A stretch of DNA of 64,000 bases from Marinilactibacillus kalidii. GTDB taxonomy: Bacteria; Bacillota; Bacilli; Lactobacillales; Carnobacteriaceae_A. The notes below the pieces were generated by a model. The model was not told where the DNA came from and did no database searches. It saw only the letters and a program-made list of their open reading frames with translations. Made by a program: the position numbers and the translations under genes. This document shows, one piece after another, positions 27,563 through 37,349 of the stretch (positions are counted from its first letter, which is position 1; the number at the start of each line of letters is the position of its first letter). The stretch is taken from the NCBI RefSeq assembly GCF_017599325.1, contig NZ_JAGFVM010000052.1:62001-126000 (forward strand), in the 5' to 3' direction.

Positions 27563-27602
27563 AAAAAAGCGGACAGAAATAGTATTCTGTCCGCTTTTTT
27601 TT
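27563..27602. terminator. Bidirectional terminator between amt and manA
   Basis: AAAAAGCGGACAGAA and its exact complement surround a short loop, with an A tract on one side and a T tract on the other, ending both convergent genes. Confidence 0.95.
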
Positions 27603-27607
27603 GTTGT

Positions 27608-28564
27608 TTAAATACGATCGCCTGGTATAGAAGCGATGATTTGTAAAGAACCTTCTACTGTCCAACGGTCAATGCCGTTCGGTAAGATAAAATGCGAACC
27701 TTTTGTAATGGGATATTTTTGCTCCCCAATCAATAAGGTGCCATCTCCGTTCAAGACACTCACTAATGTGTAGAGACCTTCAGCTTCAAATGTAGCATGG
27801 CCATTTAATTTCCATTCTTGTACTTTAAAGAATTCGTTATCAACGAATGTAGTGATTACAGCATTTTCTTGCTGAGCGACAGTTCTTTCTGGATTTGGAT
27901 CAACATGTGGAATGGTTGTTACATCGATAGACTGTTTAATATGAAGTGGTCTCGTTTGACCAGAGTCATCTTTACGGTCGTAATCGTACACTCGGTAAGT
28001 GGTGTCGCTAGATTGTTGTGTTTCAAGGATCGTGATACCACCACCGATTGCATGAATCGTACCACTCGGTACATAAAAGAAATCACCCGCTTTAACTTGT
28101 ACATATCGCAATAACTCATTCCATTTACCCTGTTCGATCATTTCTGAGAAGGCTTCTTTTGAATGAGCGTGATGACCAAATACGATTTCAGCATCTTCAG
28201 ATGCATCAATTACGTACCAGCACTCTGTTTTACCAAGTTCACCTTCATGTTCCATACCGTAAGCATCATCGGGATGAACTTGAACGGACAAAGCAGATTG
28301 AGCATCCAGAATTTTGGTCAACAAAGGGAAGACTTCCCCAGATTGATTTCCGAACAATTCACGATGTTGATCCCAGAGTGTGGTAAGTGTTTGATTTTTG
28401 TAAGGACCATTTATGATCGTAGCTGGTCCGTTCTTATGAGCACTGATCGCCCATAATTCACCAGTATGATCGCTTGGGATTGAATAGCCGAAAAGGTCTC
28501 TAAGATTCGTTCCGCCCCAGATTTTTTCTTGCATCACGCCTGCTAAAAATAGTGGTTCAATCAT
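27608..28564 (-). CDS. manA: Mannose-6-phosphate isomerase, class I (ManA)
   Basis: ManA interconverts mannose-6-phosphate and fructose-6-phosphate and needs zinc. The 318 residues match the short Gram-positive type. Metal ligands are visible in LSVQVHPDD and GKTECWYV, and the FFYVPSGTIHAIGGG stretch is typical. A longer frame begins at 28606, but AAGGAG stands eight bases before the ATG at 28564, which also gives the usual N-terminus with MQEKIWGGTNLRDLFGY. Monocistronic; it could feed mannose from a PTS into glycolysis or supply mannose-6-phosphate for sugars. Confidence 0.95.
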   Translation of the reverse strand: MIEPLFLAGVMQEKIWGGTNLRDLFGYSIPSDHTGELWAISAHKNGPATIINGPYKNQTLTTLWDQHRELFGNQSGEVFPLLTKILDAQSALSVQVHPDDAYGMEHEGELGKTECWYVIDASEDAEIVFGHHAHSKEAFSEMIEQGKWNELLRYVQVKAGDFFYVPSGTIHAIGGGITILETQQSSDTTYRVYDYDRKDDSGQTRPLHIKQSIDVTTIPHVDPNPERTVAQQENAVITTFVDNEFFKVQEWKLNGHATFEAEGLYTLVSVLNGDGTLLIGEQKYPITKGSHFILPNGIDRWTVEGSLQIIASIPGDRI

Positions 28565-28726
28565 ATTTAGTCTCCTTAGTTTGATAATAAGGTTAGTGTA
28601 CCACATTTTATTTGATGAATGCGGTTTAATTAATGGTGTCAGTCTCTAGCGCTTACGCAACAAAGATTTGGACTTGAAATTTCAAAGAAATGTACCAACC
28701 GAACACGGATTCATCGTACACAGCTC

Positions 28727-28755
28727 TTGTACTTTCTTTAGGGTTATCATATAAT
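28727..28755 (+). promoter_or_regulatory. Promoter of the tdk-prfA-prmC-ywlC operon
   Basis: TTGTAC (28727-28732) and a perfect TATAAT (28750-28755) are 17 bases apart, 66 bases before the tdk start. Confidence 0.75.
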
Positions 28756-28821
28756 TTATAAGGATTGGCTGATTTCTCTTGGAATAGATCAGTTCATAAT
28801 GAATAGAAAGTAGGACATACC

Positions 28822-29421
28822 ATGGCACAACTGTACTTCAGATATGGCGCAATGAACAGCGGAAAGTCTATTGAAATCTTGAAAGTGGCCTATAATTACG
28901 AAGAACAAAACAAGAAAGTTCTTCTTTTTACAAGTGCAATCGATGACCGAGATTCAGTCGGTTATATTTCAAGTCGGATTGGTTTGAAGCGTGAAGCAAC
29001 GCCTATTGAGGAACGAACAGATCTCTTTGAAATCGTCAAAGAGCAAGTAGAGGATCTGGCATGCGTCCTGGTGGATGAAGCGCAGTTTTTAAATAAACAT
29101 CATGTACTACAATTAGCACATATCGTAGACCAATTGAATATTCCCGTAATGACGTTCGGGCTGAAAAATGATTTCCGTAATGAATTATTCGAGGGATCAA
29201 AATATTTACTATTATTGGCAGATAAAATAGAAGAAATGAAAACAATTTGTTGGTTCTGTCATAAAAAAGCCATCATGAATATGCGAATGCTAGACGGAAA
29301 ACCAGTAAAAACAGGAAGCCAGATTATGGTAGGTGGAAACGAAGCTTACTATCCTGTCTGCCGAAAGCATTACTACGAATCGATGAAAGAAAGTAAGCTA
29401 GAAAGAGGCGAAGAAAAATGA
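28822..29421 (+). CDS. tdk: Thymidine kinase Tdk
   Basis: Tdk phosphorylates thymidine (and deoxyuridine) for nucleotide salvage. The 199 residues match type II kinases. The P-loop GAMNSGKS is at residues 9-16, the LVDEAQF motif near 88, and two Cys pairs (CWFCHKKA and PVCRKHY) bind structural zinc. Start ATG with AAAGTAGGAC upstream. It is the first gene of a tdk-prfA-prmC-ywlC operon, an order common in Firmicutes, and its stop overlaps the prfA start in ATGA. Confidence 0.96.
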   Translation: MAQLYFRYGAMNSGKSIEILKVAYNYEEQNKKVLLFTSAIDDRDSVGYISSRIGLKREATPIEERTDLFEIVKEQVEDLACVLVDEAQFLNKHHVLQLAHIVDQLNIPVMTFGLKNDFRNELFEGSKYLLLLADKIEEMKTICWFCHKKAIMNMRMLDGKPVKTGSQIMVGGNEAYYPVCRKHYYESMKESKLERGEEK

Positions 29422-30503
29422 GTATGTACGATAGATTAGAACAAGTCGATAATCGATACGATGAATTGAATGAATTATTAAGTGATCCCGAGGTCATTAC
29501 AGATACGGATAGATTCATGAAGTTGAGCCGTGAAGAAGGCGAGCTAAGAGAGACCGTTACTTGTTATCGGAAATATAAAGAAGTATTAGAAGGTATTTCA
29601 GAAACGGAAGAAATGTTGGAAGAGTCTTTAGATAACGAAATGGAAGAGATGGCTAGAGAAGAAAGAGCAGAATTGCTTGGGCAAAAGGAAAAGCTGGAAG
29701 AAGACTTGAAAATACTCTTGTTGCCAAGAGATGAAAATGATAAGCGTAATATTATTATGGAGATCAGAGGCGCTGCCGGTGGGGATGAAGCGCAATTGTT
29801 TGCGGCTGATCTTTTAGATATGTATCAAAGATATGCAGAATCTCAAAGATGGAAAACAGAAGTGTTAGATGCTAACTCTAATGGAATCGGTGGTTATAAA
29901 GAAGTTACACTATTGATTTCTGGACAAAATGTTTATTCAAAACTGAAGTTTGAAAATGGTGCACACCGAGTCCAACGAATTCCACAGACCGAGTCTCAAG
30001 GAAGAATCCACACATCAACAGCAACAGTTGTGGTTATGCCAGAAGCGGAAGATGTTGAGATCGACATTGCCGAAAACGATATCCGCGTCGATATTTATCA
30101 TGCTAGTGGAGCTGGTGGACAACACGTCAACAAAACAGCATCTGCCGTAAGATTAACGCATGAACCTACCGGAATCGTCGTAGCGATGCAAGACGAACGA
30201 TCGCAACTTAAAAACCGAGAAAAAGCAATGAAAGTACTTCGTTCTCGTATTTACGATAAGATTACACAAGAGGCACAAGCTGAAGTAGATGCTGAACGTA
30301 AAACAGCTGTTGGTACGGGAGACCGTTCTGAAAGAATTCGTACCTATAATTATCCGCAAAGTCGTGTAACAGATCACCGCATCAACCTGACTATTCAAAA
30401 GCTTGACCAGATCCTAGCTGGTAAGATGGATGAAATCGTTGACGCATTAGTTTTCTGGGAACAAGCGCAAAAAATGGAGCAACTTCAAAATGAATATGAA
30501 TGA
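29418..30503 (+). CDS. prfA: Peptide chain release factor 1 (RF1)
   Basis: RF1 recognises UAA and UAG and triggers peptide release. The 361 residues match the family. The GGQ motif is at 233-235 in [10 protein letters not shown], and the stop-codon tripeptide of the PxT type is Pro189-Gln190-Thr191 in [10 protein letters not shown], which marks RF1 rather than RF2. The Gln of GGQ is the site methylated by PrmC, whose gene overlaps this one by 14 bases. Confidence 0.97.
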   Translation: MSMYDRLEQVDNRYDELNELLSDPEVITDTDRFMKLSREEGELRETVTCYRKYKEVLEGISETEEMLEESLDNEMEEMAREERAELLGQKEKLEEDLKILLLPRDENDKRNIIMEIRGAAGGDEAQLFAADLLDMYQRYAESQRWKTEVLDANSNGIGGYKEVTLLISGQNVYSKLKFENGAHRVQRIPQTESQGRIHTSTATVVVMPEAEDVEIDIAENDIRVDIYHASGAGGQHVNKTASAVRLTHEPTGIVVAMQDERSQLKNREKAMKVLRSRIYDKITQEAQAEVDAERKTAVGTGDRSERIRTYNYPQSRVTDHRINLTIQKLDQILAGKMDEIVDALVFWEQAQKMEQLQNEYE

Positions 30504-31353
30504 TTTGAATCATAAAAACACGATTAGAGAAGTCCTGTCTGGGGCTTCTTCTTTTTTAAATGCGCAAGGTCTTGAAGGTTACGCTGCTGAATGGTTATTA
30601 AAAGAACGATTTGATTTATCTAAAACAACCATCGTAAAAAGAGGATCAGAAACGATGCCTTTCGAAATGAAAGCTCGCTTTTTTAACGATCTTGAACAAT
30701 ATATCGGTGGTAGGCCTGTTCAACATATTGTAGGCCATGAGTGGTTTTATGATCGTAAATTTACGGTAACATCGGATACGTTAATCCCAAGACCAGAAAC
30801 AGAAGAATGGTTTGATCGCTACTTAAAAGGATTACCTGATCGACAATTGACTGTGTTAGATATCGGTACAGGTACGGGTGTATTGGGTATATCTCACAAA
30901 CTAGAGAGACCAAAAGACGAAGTAACCCTAGTAGACATCAGTCCAGAAGCGTTAGCCATCGCTCAAAAGAATGCCCAACAATTAGGTGCTGATGTGAACG
31001 TATGTCTGAGTGATTTAACAGCTGAACTTCAATCAGGAAAGTATGATTTAGTTGTATCCAATCCGCCTTACATTTCTACAGCAGAGCATAGCGAGATGGA
31101 TCGCTCAGTACTAGAGTATGAACCTGCACTAGCATTATTTGCTGAACAAGAAGGACTGGAAATATATAAAAGACTAGCAAGTGAACTACCAGCTATCTTA
31201 GAAGAGGATGCGCAGATCATATTGGAAATAGGGTACAGACAGGCTGCTAGTGTTAAAGCTATATTTGAAAAAGTACTGCCTGATGCTGATATAACAATCT
31301 GGAAAGACATGGCTGGACTAGACAGGGTCGTTTATATTCAAACTGTTAAATAG
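30490..31353 (+). CDS. prmC: Release factor glutamine methyltransferase PrmC
   Basis: PrmC methylates the Gln of the GGQ motif in release factors using S-adenosylmethionine. The 287 residues hold an N-terminal helical domain (about 1-85), a SAM-binding Gly-rich motif [12 protein letters not shown] near residue 118, and the catalytic NPPY in VVSNPPYIS near 190. It overlaps prfA, whose product is its substrate. ATG 30490 is used; a second ATG two codons later is possible. Confidence 0.96.
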   Translation: MNMNDLNHKNTIREVLSGASSFLNAQGLEGYAAEWLLKERFDLSKTTIVKRGSETMPFEMKARFFNDLEQYIGGRPVQHIVGHEWFYDRKFTVTSDTLIPRPETEEWFDRYLKGLPDRQLTVLDIGTGTGVLGISHKLERPKDEVTLVDISPEALAIAQKNAQQLGADVNVCLSDLTAELQSGKYDLVVSNPPYISTAEHSEMDRSVLEYEPALALFAEQEGLEIYKRLASELPAILEEDAQIILEIGYRQAASVKAIFEKVLPDADITIWKDMAGLDRVVYIQTVK

Positions 31354-31368
31354 AAAAGGTGAAGTAGA

Positions 31369-32382
31369 GTGGAAACAATTTGGATTGAAAAAGATGCATT
31401 AGCAGAGGCAGCATCATTATTAAAAAAAGGGGAAGTCGTGACGTTTCCTACTGAAACTGTTTATGGGTTAGGTGCAGACGCTACAAATGAGACGGCCGTA
31501 AAAAAAGTTTACGAAGCTAAAAATAGACCAGCTGATAATCCGTTGATCATTCACGTTGCAAGTATTGATCAAGCACGTGCCTATGCCCAAGAAGTACCCG
31601 AGAAGGCTGAAAAAATCATGGCAGCATTCTGGCCGGGACCCTGCACGATTGTGTTGAAGAAGCAAGGTCCGCTCGCGGCAACCGTTACTGCTGGATTGGA
31701 TACAGTCGGGATCAGAATGCCCAATCATCCAATCGCTTTGGAATTGATTCGTTTAACAGGTAAACCGCTAGCAGCACCAAGCGCAAATTCATCTGGAAAA
31801 CCAAGTCCAACATCAGCAGCGCACGTTGCGCATGATTTGAACGGGAAAATTGCTGGAATCGTTGAAGGTGGAGAGACTGGAGTGGGGCTAGAGTCAACGG
31901 TTCTTGATCTATCTGACCCATCTCAACCAACAATACTGAGACCTGGCGGCGTATCGCAGGAAGAAATTGAAGCGGTAATTGGACCTGTCCGCTTTAAAAC
32001 GAATGTAGGGCACCAATCTGAGATCCCTACTGCACCCGGAATGAAATATACACATTATGCACCAGTTGAGCCAGTTATGATCGTTTCAGAAAAAGGGTTA
32101 GGTTGGAAAAAAGCAATCGAAATAGCACAAGGAAAAGGTGAAGTGGTTGGATTGTTGGCTTTCGATCACACGATACGACAATACGCAGATGAGCAAACCA
32201 TTTCATTCTCACTTGGGGAAAACGGGGACGTGATTTCAGCTTCTCAAAGATTATTTAAGGGGCTGCGTTATTTTGAAGATACAGAAGCGACGATCATCTT
32301 AGCTGAGCCAGTTGAGCGCGCTGGTATTGGTGAGGCATACATGAATCGTTTAGAAAAATCAGCAGCAAGTACGTTTATTTGA
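31369..32382 (+). CDS. ywlC: L-threonylcarbamoyladenylate synthase (Sua5/YwlC)
   Basis: This enzyme makes threonylcarbamoyl-AMP from threonine, bicarbonate and ATP for the t6A modification of tRNAs that read ANN codons. The 337 residues have the YrdC-type core (about 10-200) with FPTETVYGLGAD and PSANSSGKPSPT, plus the C-terminal Sua5 domain that separates it from short TsaC. Start is GTG with AAAAGGTGAAG upstream. It is the last gene of the tdk operon, as in many Firmicutes. Confidence 0.95.
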   Translation: METIWIEKDALAEAASLLKKGEVVTFPTETVYGLGADATNETAVKKVYEAKNRPADNPLIIHVASIDQARAYAQEVPEKAEKIMAAFWPGPCTIVLKKQGPLAATVTAGLDTVGIRMPNHPIALELIRLTGKPLAAPSANSSGKPSPTSAAHVAHDLNGKIAGIVEGGETGVGLESTVLDLSDPSQPTILRPGGVSQEEIEAVIGPVRFKTNVGHQSEIPTAPGMKYTHYAPVEPVMIVSEKGLGWKKAIEIAQGKGEVVGLLAFDHTIRQYADEQTISFSLGENGDVISASQRLFKGLRYFEDTEATIILAEPVERAGIGEAYMNRLEKSAASTFI

Positions 32383-32543
32383 TATAAGTGCTGGGAATAT
32401 TAAAACGTTAGATTGATAACAAAATGATTTGAATTCATAAATATAATGGAAAAAAGTCATGTCTTTCTGTACAATGATTAGAGGTTATCATTACAAGAAC
32501 TACTCATGAGCAAACACAATCTAATTATAAAGGAGCAATTTCA

Positions 32544-33173
32544 ATGGGAAATCTTCAAGTTATTAATCATCCGCTTATTCAACACAAGTTGACAATTATC
32601 AGAGACAAGAATACGGGGACAAAGTATTTTAGAGAAGTCGTAAATGAAATCGCAAGACTTTTAGCGTATGAAGTTTCTCGTGAAATGCCATTAGAAGATG
32701 TAGAAATCGAAACACCCTTAGTTACTTCCACACAAAAACAATTATCTGGTAAAAAAGTCGTTATCGTACCAATCCTGAGAGCTGGTCTAGGAATGGTCGA
32801 TGGCATGCTAGACTTGATCCCAGCTGCAAAAGTCGGTCACGTAGGTATGTACCGTGATCACGAAACAATGGAACCAGTAGAATATTTTGTTAAATTACCT
32901 TCGGATTTACCCGATCGTCAATTGTTAGTTGTTGATCCTATGTTAGCTACAGGTGGATCGGCAGTCGCGGCTATTGATGCATTAAAAAAACGTGGGGCTA
33001 CAAATATCAAATTTGTCTGTTTAGTTGCTGCACCGGAAGGCGTAAAAGTATTACAAGATGCGCATCCAGATGTTGATATCTATTCAGCATCATTAGATGA
33101 AAGATTAGATGAAAGAGGCTATATACTTCCAGGTCTTGGCGATGCTGGTGATAGATTATTCGGCACACTATAA
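32544..33173 (+). CDS. upp: Uracil phosphoribosyltransferase Upp
   Basis: Upp makes UMP from uracil and PRPP for pyrimidine salvage. The 209 residues match exactly. The PRPP-binding motif [12 protein letters not shown] is near residue 130, and the uracil-binding region near the C-terminus has [19 protein letters not shown] precedes the ATG, and an upstream TACAAT near 32471 could be its -10. I saw no PyrR attenuator. Monocistronic with its own terminator. Confidence 0.97.
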   Translation: MGNLQVINHPLIQHKLTIIRDKNTGTKYFREVVNEIARLLAYEVSREMPLEDVEIETPLVTSTQKQLSGKKVVIVPILRAGLGMVDGMLDLIPAAKVGHVGMYRDHETMEPVEYFVKLPSDLPDRQLLVVDPMLATGGSAVAAIDALKKRGATNIKFVCLVAAPEGVKVLQDAHPDVDIYSASLDERLDERGYILPGLGDAGDRLFGTL

Positions 33174-33186
33174 ACGATTAGACACG

Positions 33187-33225
33187 AAGAGACCTTCAAT
33201 CCTTCAAGGGATGGAAGGTCTCTTA
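33187..33225 (+). terminator. Terminator of upp
   Basis: A 16-base stem (33187-33202 with 33209-33224, one mismatch). The T tract after it is short, so termination may be leaky. Confidence 0.7.
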
Positions 33226-33320
33226 CTTATAACAAGATCTTATGAATGTTATTGTTATAAACAGAATAGGCGAATTTTCTATGGTAGCTATGATAGAATT
33301 ACTCAGGAAGGAAAAAGACG

Positions 33321-33554
33321 ATGACATATATTGGATTGCAATCGCTTGTAACCTTGATTTCACATATCGTTTATGTGCTATTGGCCTTTTGGTCTTTACA
33401 AGGATTAAAAACAGATTATTGGATCAAGAAGTATCATATACGACAAGCAAGAGTGCTATATATTATGATTTCAATTGCGCTTGGCTATACAGTAAGTAGT
33501 TTTTTTATTGAATTTATTCTCTCATCTCAAAATCTTGTTCAATTATTTAATTAA
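33321..33554 (+). CDS. Small DUF1146 membrane protein (YwzB-like)
   Basis: A 77-residue protein with two hydrophobic helices (about 8-28 and 48-68) separated by a basic loop with Arg-Gln-Ala-Arg. Size, layout and place just upstream of murA match the DUF1146/YwzB family of Firmicutes. Function is unknown. GGAAGG lies eight bases before the ATG. Larger overlapping frames at 33109 and 33242 look like shadows, since they lack recognisable sequence. Confidence 0.85.
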   Translation: MTYIGLQSLVTLISHIVYVLLAFWSLQGLKTDYWIKKYHIRQARVLYIMISIALGYTVSSFFIEFILSSQNLVQLFN

Positions 33555-33887
33555 ATGGATCAATTATTTAAAATCGATTTTTCAAGTAAATAGAGCTGTT
33601 CACATAAATGTCACAGACGCTTCGGTCGAGATTGTTTATTAAAAGTTCGCTTTCTGATATAATATAACAGATTGTTGTGATTTTAATTAATCCAATGATT
33701 TTAACAAGAAAAATCAAAATCAATTTCATTTTGTCACAAAAAAATGGAGCGTTTTCATTCTTGGTACTACTGAGATTTACGCTTTAATGATAAAGATGAC
33801 AAGTGAAATTAACTAAATAGAACTAGTCGACTAAACCTTAGAATTAGAATGATGAATCAGGATAAGTACTACCTTGGAGGGCAAAGT
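33555..33887 (+). other. Long leader region of murA
   Basis: About 330 AT-rich bases without a supported gene. The best promoter is TTTATT (33635-33640) with a perfect TATAAT (33658-33663) at 17 bases, giving a leader of roughly 220 bases before murA. A leader this long could hold regulation, but I find no known riboswitch or strong hairpin by eye. Confidence 0.5.
33635..33663 (+). promoter_or_regulatory. Probable promoter of murA
   Basis: TTTATT and TATAAT with 17-base spacing; the -10 is perfect while the -35 is poor. Confidence 0.5.
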
Positions 33888-35192
33888 ATGGAAAAAATCG
33901 TAGTAAGTGGCGGACGTAAATTATCAGGTACCGTCGAATTAGAAGGCGCAAAAAATGCTGCATTACCTATTTTAGCAGCAACAATATTAGCAGAAAATGG
34001 CATTAACACATTATCTAATGTGCCGTTATTATCAGATATTTATACAATGGAATCTGTTTTAGATTATTTGAACGTCGAAGTTTCATTTGACGAAGAAAAC
34101 AAACAAATGACATTTGATGCAACAAAAGAATTGAATGATGAAACACCTTTTGACTTTATGAGTAAAATGCGTGCATCTATTGTTGTGATGGGACCACTAT
34201 TAGCTAGAACAGGTTACGCAAAAGTAGCATTACCTGGGGGCTGCGCGATTGGTACTCGTCCAATAGATCTACATTTAAAAGGGTTCGAAGCAATGGGAGT
34301 AGAGGTACATATCAAGAAAGGGTACATCGAAGCTTCAGCTGAGAAGCTTAAAGGTGCTCATATCTATCTAGACTTCCCTAGTGTTGGTGCAACTCAGAAT
34401 ATTATGATGGCAGCTACGCTAGCTGAAGGGACGACCGTAATCGAAAACGTTGCGAGAGAACCTGAAATCGTTGATCTTGCTAACTTCTTGAACCGAATGG
34501 GGGCAAAAGTCGTTGGTGCTGGTACTGAGACAGTTCGTATTGAAGGTGTGGAGCAGTTAACTGGTACGAACCATACAATCATTCCTGATCGTATTGAAAG
34601 TGGCACATTCATGGTTGCTTCAGCAATCACTCAAGGAAATATCTTGATCAAAAATGCCGTTTCTGAGCATAATAAGCCTCTTATTTCTAAATTGAAAGAA
34701 ATGGGCGTTATTTTTGAAGAAGAACAAGATGGTTTACGTGTTATTGGACCAGATAAGCTGATAGCGACTGATGTCAAAACAATGCCACATCCTGGTTTTC
34801 CAACTGACATGCAAGCTCAGATGACAATTGCACAGCTTCAAGCTGAAGGTACAAGCGTCATGAGAGAGACCGTTTTTGAAAACAGATTTATGCATATGGA
34901 AGAGTTACGTCGCATGAATGCTGAATTCAAAGTAGACGGTCAAAGTCTTGTTATTGAAGGTGGAAAAAACCTTCAAGGAGCCGAAGTAGCTTCTAGTGAC
35001 TTGCGAGCATCAGCAGCGCTGATTTTGGCGGGGTTAGTTTCTACTGGCTATACTCAAGTGACAAACTTGAACCATTTGGATCGTGGTTATTATAATTTCC
35101 ACGAGAAACTTGCCGGTTTAGGAGCAAATGTTGAGAGAATTAATGCAGACGATACGCTTACCGAAGCCAAAGATGCCTTAAAGGTAAAATAA
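33888..35192 (+). CDS. murA: UDP-N-acetylglucosamine 1-carboxyvinyltransferase MurA
   Basis: MurA adds enolpyruvyl from PEP to UDP-GlcNAc, the first committed step of peptidoglycan synthesis and the target of fosfomycin. From the start chosen it is 434 residues. Lys22-Asn23 and the active-site Cys119 in [11 protein letters not shown] are present, so the enzyme should be fosfomycin-sensitive. A longer frame begins at 33849, but GGAGGG seven bases before ATG 33888 and the usual MEKIVVSGG start fix the site. Its place after a DUF1146 gene and before mbl matches the MurAA copy of Firmicutes. Confidence 0.97.
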   Translation: MEKIVVSGGRKLSGTVELEGAKNAALPILAATILAENGINTLSNVPLLSDIYTMESVLDYLNVEVSFDEENKQMTFDATKELNDETPFDFMSKMRASIVVMGPLLARTGYAKVALPGGCAIGTRPIDLHLKGFEAMGVEVHIKKGYIEASAEKLKGAHIYLDFPSVGATQNIMMAATLAEGTTVIENVAREPEIVDLANFLNRMGAKVVGAGTETVRIEGVEQLTGTNHTIIPDRIESGTFMVASAITQGNILIKNAVSEHNKPLISKLKEMGVIFEEEQDGLRVIGPDKLIATDVKTMPHPGFPTDMQAQMTIAQLQAEGTSVMRETVFENRFMHMEELRRMNAEFKVDGQSLVIEGGKNLQGAEVASSDLRASAALILAGLVSTGYTQVTNLNHLDRGYYNFHEKLAGLGANVERINADDTLTEAKDALKVK

Positions 35193-35220
35193 ACTAAACT
35201 AAACAAATATAGATGAAACG

Positions 35221-35277
35221 GGCTATACCGATTGGGTAGGAAAGGAAAACCTAGTCTTGTATAGCTTGTTTTTGTTT
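35221..35277 (+). terminator. Terminator of murA
   Basis: GGCTATAC at 35221 pairs with GTATAGC at 35259-35265, with an inner TAGG/CCTA helix, followed by TTGTTTTTGTTT. Confidence 0.75.
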
Positions 35278-35318
35278 ACATATCGCTTGATTCGACTAGA
35301 AATTCTCTTTTTTTCGTC

Positions 35319-35347
35319 TTGCTCTTTTTTGCAATCTTGAGTATGAT
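35319..35347 (+). promoter_or_regulatory. Probable promoter of mbl
   Basis: TTGCTC (35319-35324) and TATGAT (35342-35347) are 17 bases apart, 110 bases before the start codon. Confidence 0.55.
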
Positions 35348-35456
35348 AGAAAGAGTGAGAACTTTTAAAATTAACGAATTAAATAAAAAGCTAAACCAAT
35401 GAATCGTCAATTCAACAAAAGAGTTGGTTGTTGAATTGATTGAGAGGAGAACAGTC

Positions 35457-36440
35457 ATGGCAAGAGATATTGGAATCGATTTAGGTACTGCAAATGTTTT
35501 GGTTCACGTTAAAGGTAAAGGTATTGTATTAAATGAACCTTCAGTTGTGGCATTAGATACAAAGACTAAAGAAGTATTAGCAGTCGGTGAAGAAGCTTAT
35601 CTTATGGTAGGAAGAACACCGGGAAATATCCAAGCAATCAGACCGCTACAAGGTGGGGTAATCGCTGACTTTGACATAACAGAGGCTATGCTGACTTACT
35701 TTATTAACAAATTAAATGTTAAAGGATTTTTATCGAAACCGAATATCTTGATTTGCTGTCCTACAAATATTACAGCAATCGAACAAAAAGCGATTATTGA
35801 AGTTGCTGAAAAAAGTGGCGGGAAAAATGTTTACCTTGAAGAAGAACCGAAAGTTGCAGCCATTGGAGCGGGAATGGAAATTTTCCAACCAAGCGGTAAT
35901 ATGGTGATCGATATCGGTGGTGGTACAAGTGATATCGCCGTTCTTTCTATGGGTGGAATCGTTACAAGTAGATCAGTGAAAATCGCAGGGGATACGTTAG
36001 ACAATGATATTATTGTCTATATCAAAAAGAAACATAACTTGTTGATTGGCGAACGTACGGCTGAAGCTGTTAAGAAAGAGATTGGGGTTATTTTCGATCA
36101 CGGTCGCAACGACTCAATGGATGTACGCGGAAGAGATGTAGTATCAGGATTACCAAGAACAGTGTCCATCACTTCACTAGAAGTAATGGAAGCAACTAGA
36201 GAGTCTATGGTTGTTGTTGTTGAACAAGCAAAAGAAGTTCTTGAAAGAACACCACCAGAATTGTCTGCAGATATCATTGACAGAGGAATCATTCTGACTG
36301 GTGGGGGTGCCTTGATTGATGGTATCGATCTACTATTTGCGGAAGAATTAAAAGTTCCCGTTTTTAAAGCAGAGAACCCATTGGATTCTGTTGCACTAGG
36401 AACAGGTATTTTACTTGAGAGTTTAAAAAAACGTAAATAA
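35457..36440 (+). CDS. mbl: MreB-family actin homologue (Mbl)
   Basis: A bacterial actin that directs lateral wall synthesis and rod shape. The 327 residues have the actin ATP-binding signatures: phosphate 1 IGIDLGTANV at the N-terminus, phosphate 2 VIDIGGGTSDIAVLS in the middle, and the adenosine motif ILTGGGALIDG near 285. Placement after murA, with no mreC or mreD beside it, argues for Mbl rather than the main MreB. GAGGAGAAC before ATG 35457 decides the start over the longer frame from 35424. The gap to epuA is 56 bases. Confidence 0.93.
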   Translation: MARDIGIDLGTANVLVHVKGKGIVLNEPSVVALDTKTKEVLAVGEEAYLMVGRTPGNIQAIRPLQGGVIADFDITEAMLTYFINKLNVKGFLSKPNILICCPTNITAIEQKAIIEVAEKSGGKNVYLEEEPKVAAIGAGMEIFQPSGNMVIDIGGGTSDIAVLSMGGIVTSRSVKIAGDTLDNDIIVYIKKKHNLLIGERTAEAVKKEIGVIFDHGRNDSMDVRGRDVVSGLPRTVSITSLEVMEATRESMVVVVEQAKEVLERTPPELSADIIDRGIILTGGGALIDGIDLLFAEELKVPVFKAENPLDSVALGTGILLESLKKRK

Positions 36441-36496
36441 TATACGTGTATTGAATTATAGAAATAAAAAATCATTTGGTTTAGAGGTGTAATTAT

Positions 36497-36685
36497 ATGA
36501 CATGGCAATCCGTACTGAAAAAGACTGGCCTATATTTACTTAAAATCATTATCATTCTTTTGCTGATCGCAGTTGCCTTTTTTGGTGGCTTGATGATTGG
36601 ATATGGCGTTATTGGTGATGGAAACAGTCCAATGGATGTATTCGAACCAGAACTTTGGCAGCATATACTGGATTTCATCATGTAA
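36497..36685 (+). CDS. epuA: EpuA-family small membrane protein
   Basis: A 62-residue protein with one hydrophobic helix (about 14-38) followed by a conserved short tail with GYGVIGDGNSPMDVF and WQHILDFI. This matches the EpuA family of lactic acid bacteria, often annotated as a DNA-directed RNA polymerase beta subunit on weak grounds. In related genomes it lies beside murA or mbl, as here. Function is unknown; single-pass membrane location is clear. The upstream binding site is GAGGTG, 7 bases from the ATG. Confidence 0.85.
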   Translation: MTWQSVLKKTGLYLLKIIIILLLIAVAFFGGLMIGYGVIGDGNSPMDVFEPELWQHILDFIM

Positions 36686-36704
36686 TCCTTACTCTAAACC
36701 ATGG

Positions 36705-36737
36705 AGACAGATAGCAATTTTGCTATCTGTCTTTTTT
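36705..36737 (+). terminator. Terminator of mbl-epuA
   Basis: AGACAGATAGCA and its exact complement enclose ATTT, followed by six T. Confidence 0.95.
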
Positions 36738-36821
36738 CGTTACTTTTTCTAATTATCCACTAGTTTATTGTTTAGGAGTCAATTCATTGATTCTATTTAT
36801 AAAACAATAGGAGGATAACAA

Positions 36822-37163
36822 ATGAATCAAGTTTCGTTTGTCGGTAGAATTGTTCGGGACATAGAATTGCGTGGTGTTGGGGAAGGAAAAATCGTTACGA
36901 ATAATGTGATAGCCGTGCAGCGTCATTATAAGACTGAAGGAAGTGCAGAAGCTGACTTTATCCCTTTCGTAGCATGGGGTAAGCGAGCTGAACTAATTGA
37001 AGAATATTGTGAAAAAGGCGATTTGATTGGTTTTAATGGCAAAATGCAATCAAGAACTTATCAAAATGCAGAACAAGAGACCGTTTATGTTGTGGAATTT
37101 TTGGTGAATGATGTTCATTTTTTACAACCTAAAAAATCTGAACAAAGTTTTTCAAGTGTTTAA
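36822..37163 (+). CDS. ssb: Short single-stranded DNA-binding protein (SsbB-like)
   Basis: A 113-residue OB-fold protein of the SSB family. It starts like SSB (NQVSFVGRIVRDIEL) and has the FIPFVAWGKRAELI core. It lacks the long linker and the acidic DDDIPF-type tail that recruits partner proteins in the main SSB. The length equals Bacillus SsbB, which acts in competence, so a second, specialised SSB is the likeliest role. AGGAGG precedes the ATG, and a strong terminator follows; it is transcribed alone. Confidence 0.9.
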   Translation: MNQVSFVGRIVRDIELRGVGEGKIVTNNVIAVQRHYKTEGSAEADFIPFVAWGKRAELIEEYCEKGDLIGFNGKMQSRTYQNAEQETVYVVEFLVNDVHFLQPKKSEQSFSSV

Positions 37164-37164
37164 T

Positions 37165-37200
37165 AAAAAGAGCGCATCCAATACGGTGCGCTCTTTTTAT
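37165..37200 (+). terminator. Terminator of ssb
   Basis: AAAAGAGCGCA and TGCGCTCTTTT enclose about ten bases, followed by T. Confidence 0.93.
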
Positions 37201-37349
37201 TAATCATACAAAATAAAATTATTCTATATAATTTCATTATTTTATCTTATTTTGTCTAGAGATTTGTAAAATTCACGTTAAATTTTCAAATGTTCACTGT
37301 ATAATGTAGAATAAAGTGTAAATAGACCATTAGCGAAAGAAGGATATAC

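Noticed and set aside
28640-28660. AGCGCTTACG core resembling a cre site between manA and tdk
   Set aside because: Only half of the palindrome fits; the other arm has four mismatches.
33109-33499. Two overlapping small frames around the upp terminator
   Set aside because: They cross the upp terminator or lack a binding site and familiar sequence; the DUF1146 gene in another frame explains the region.
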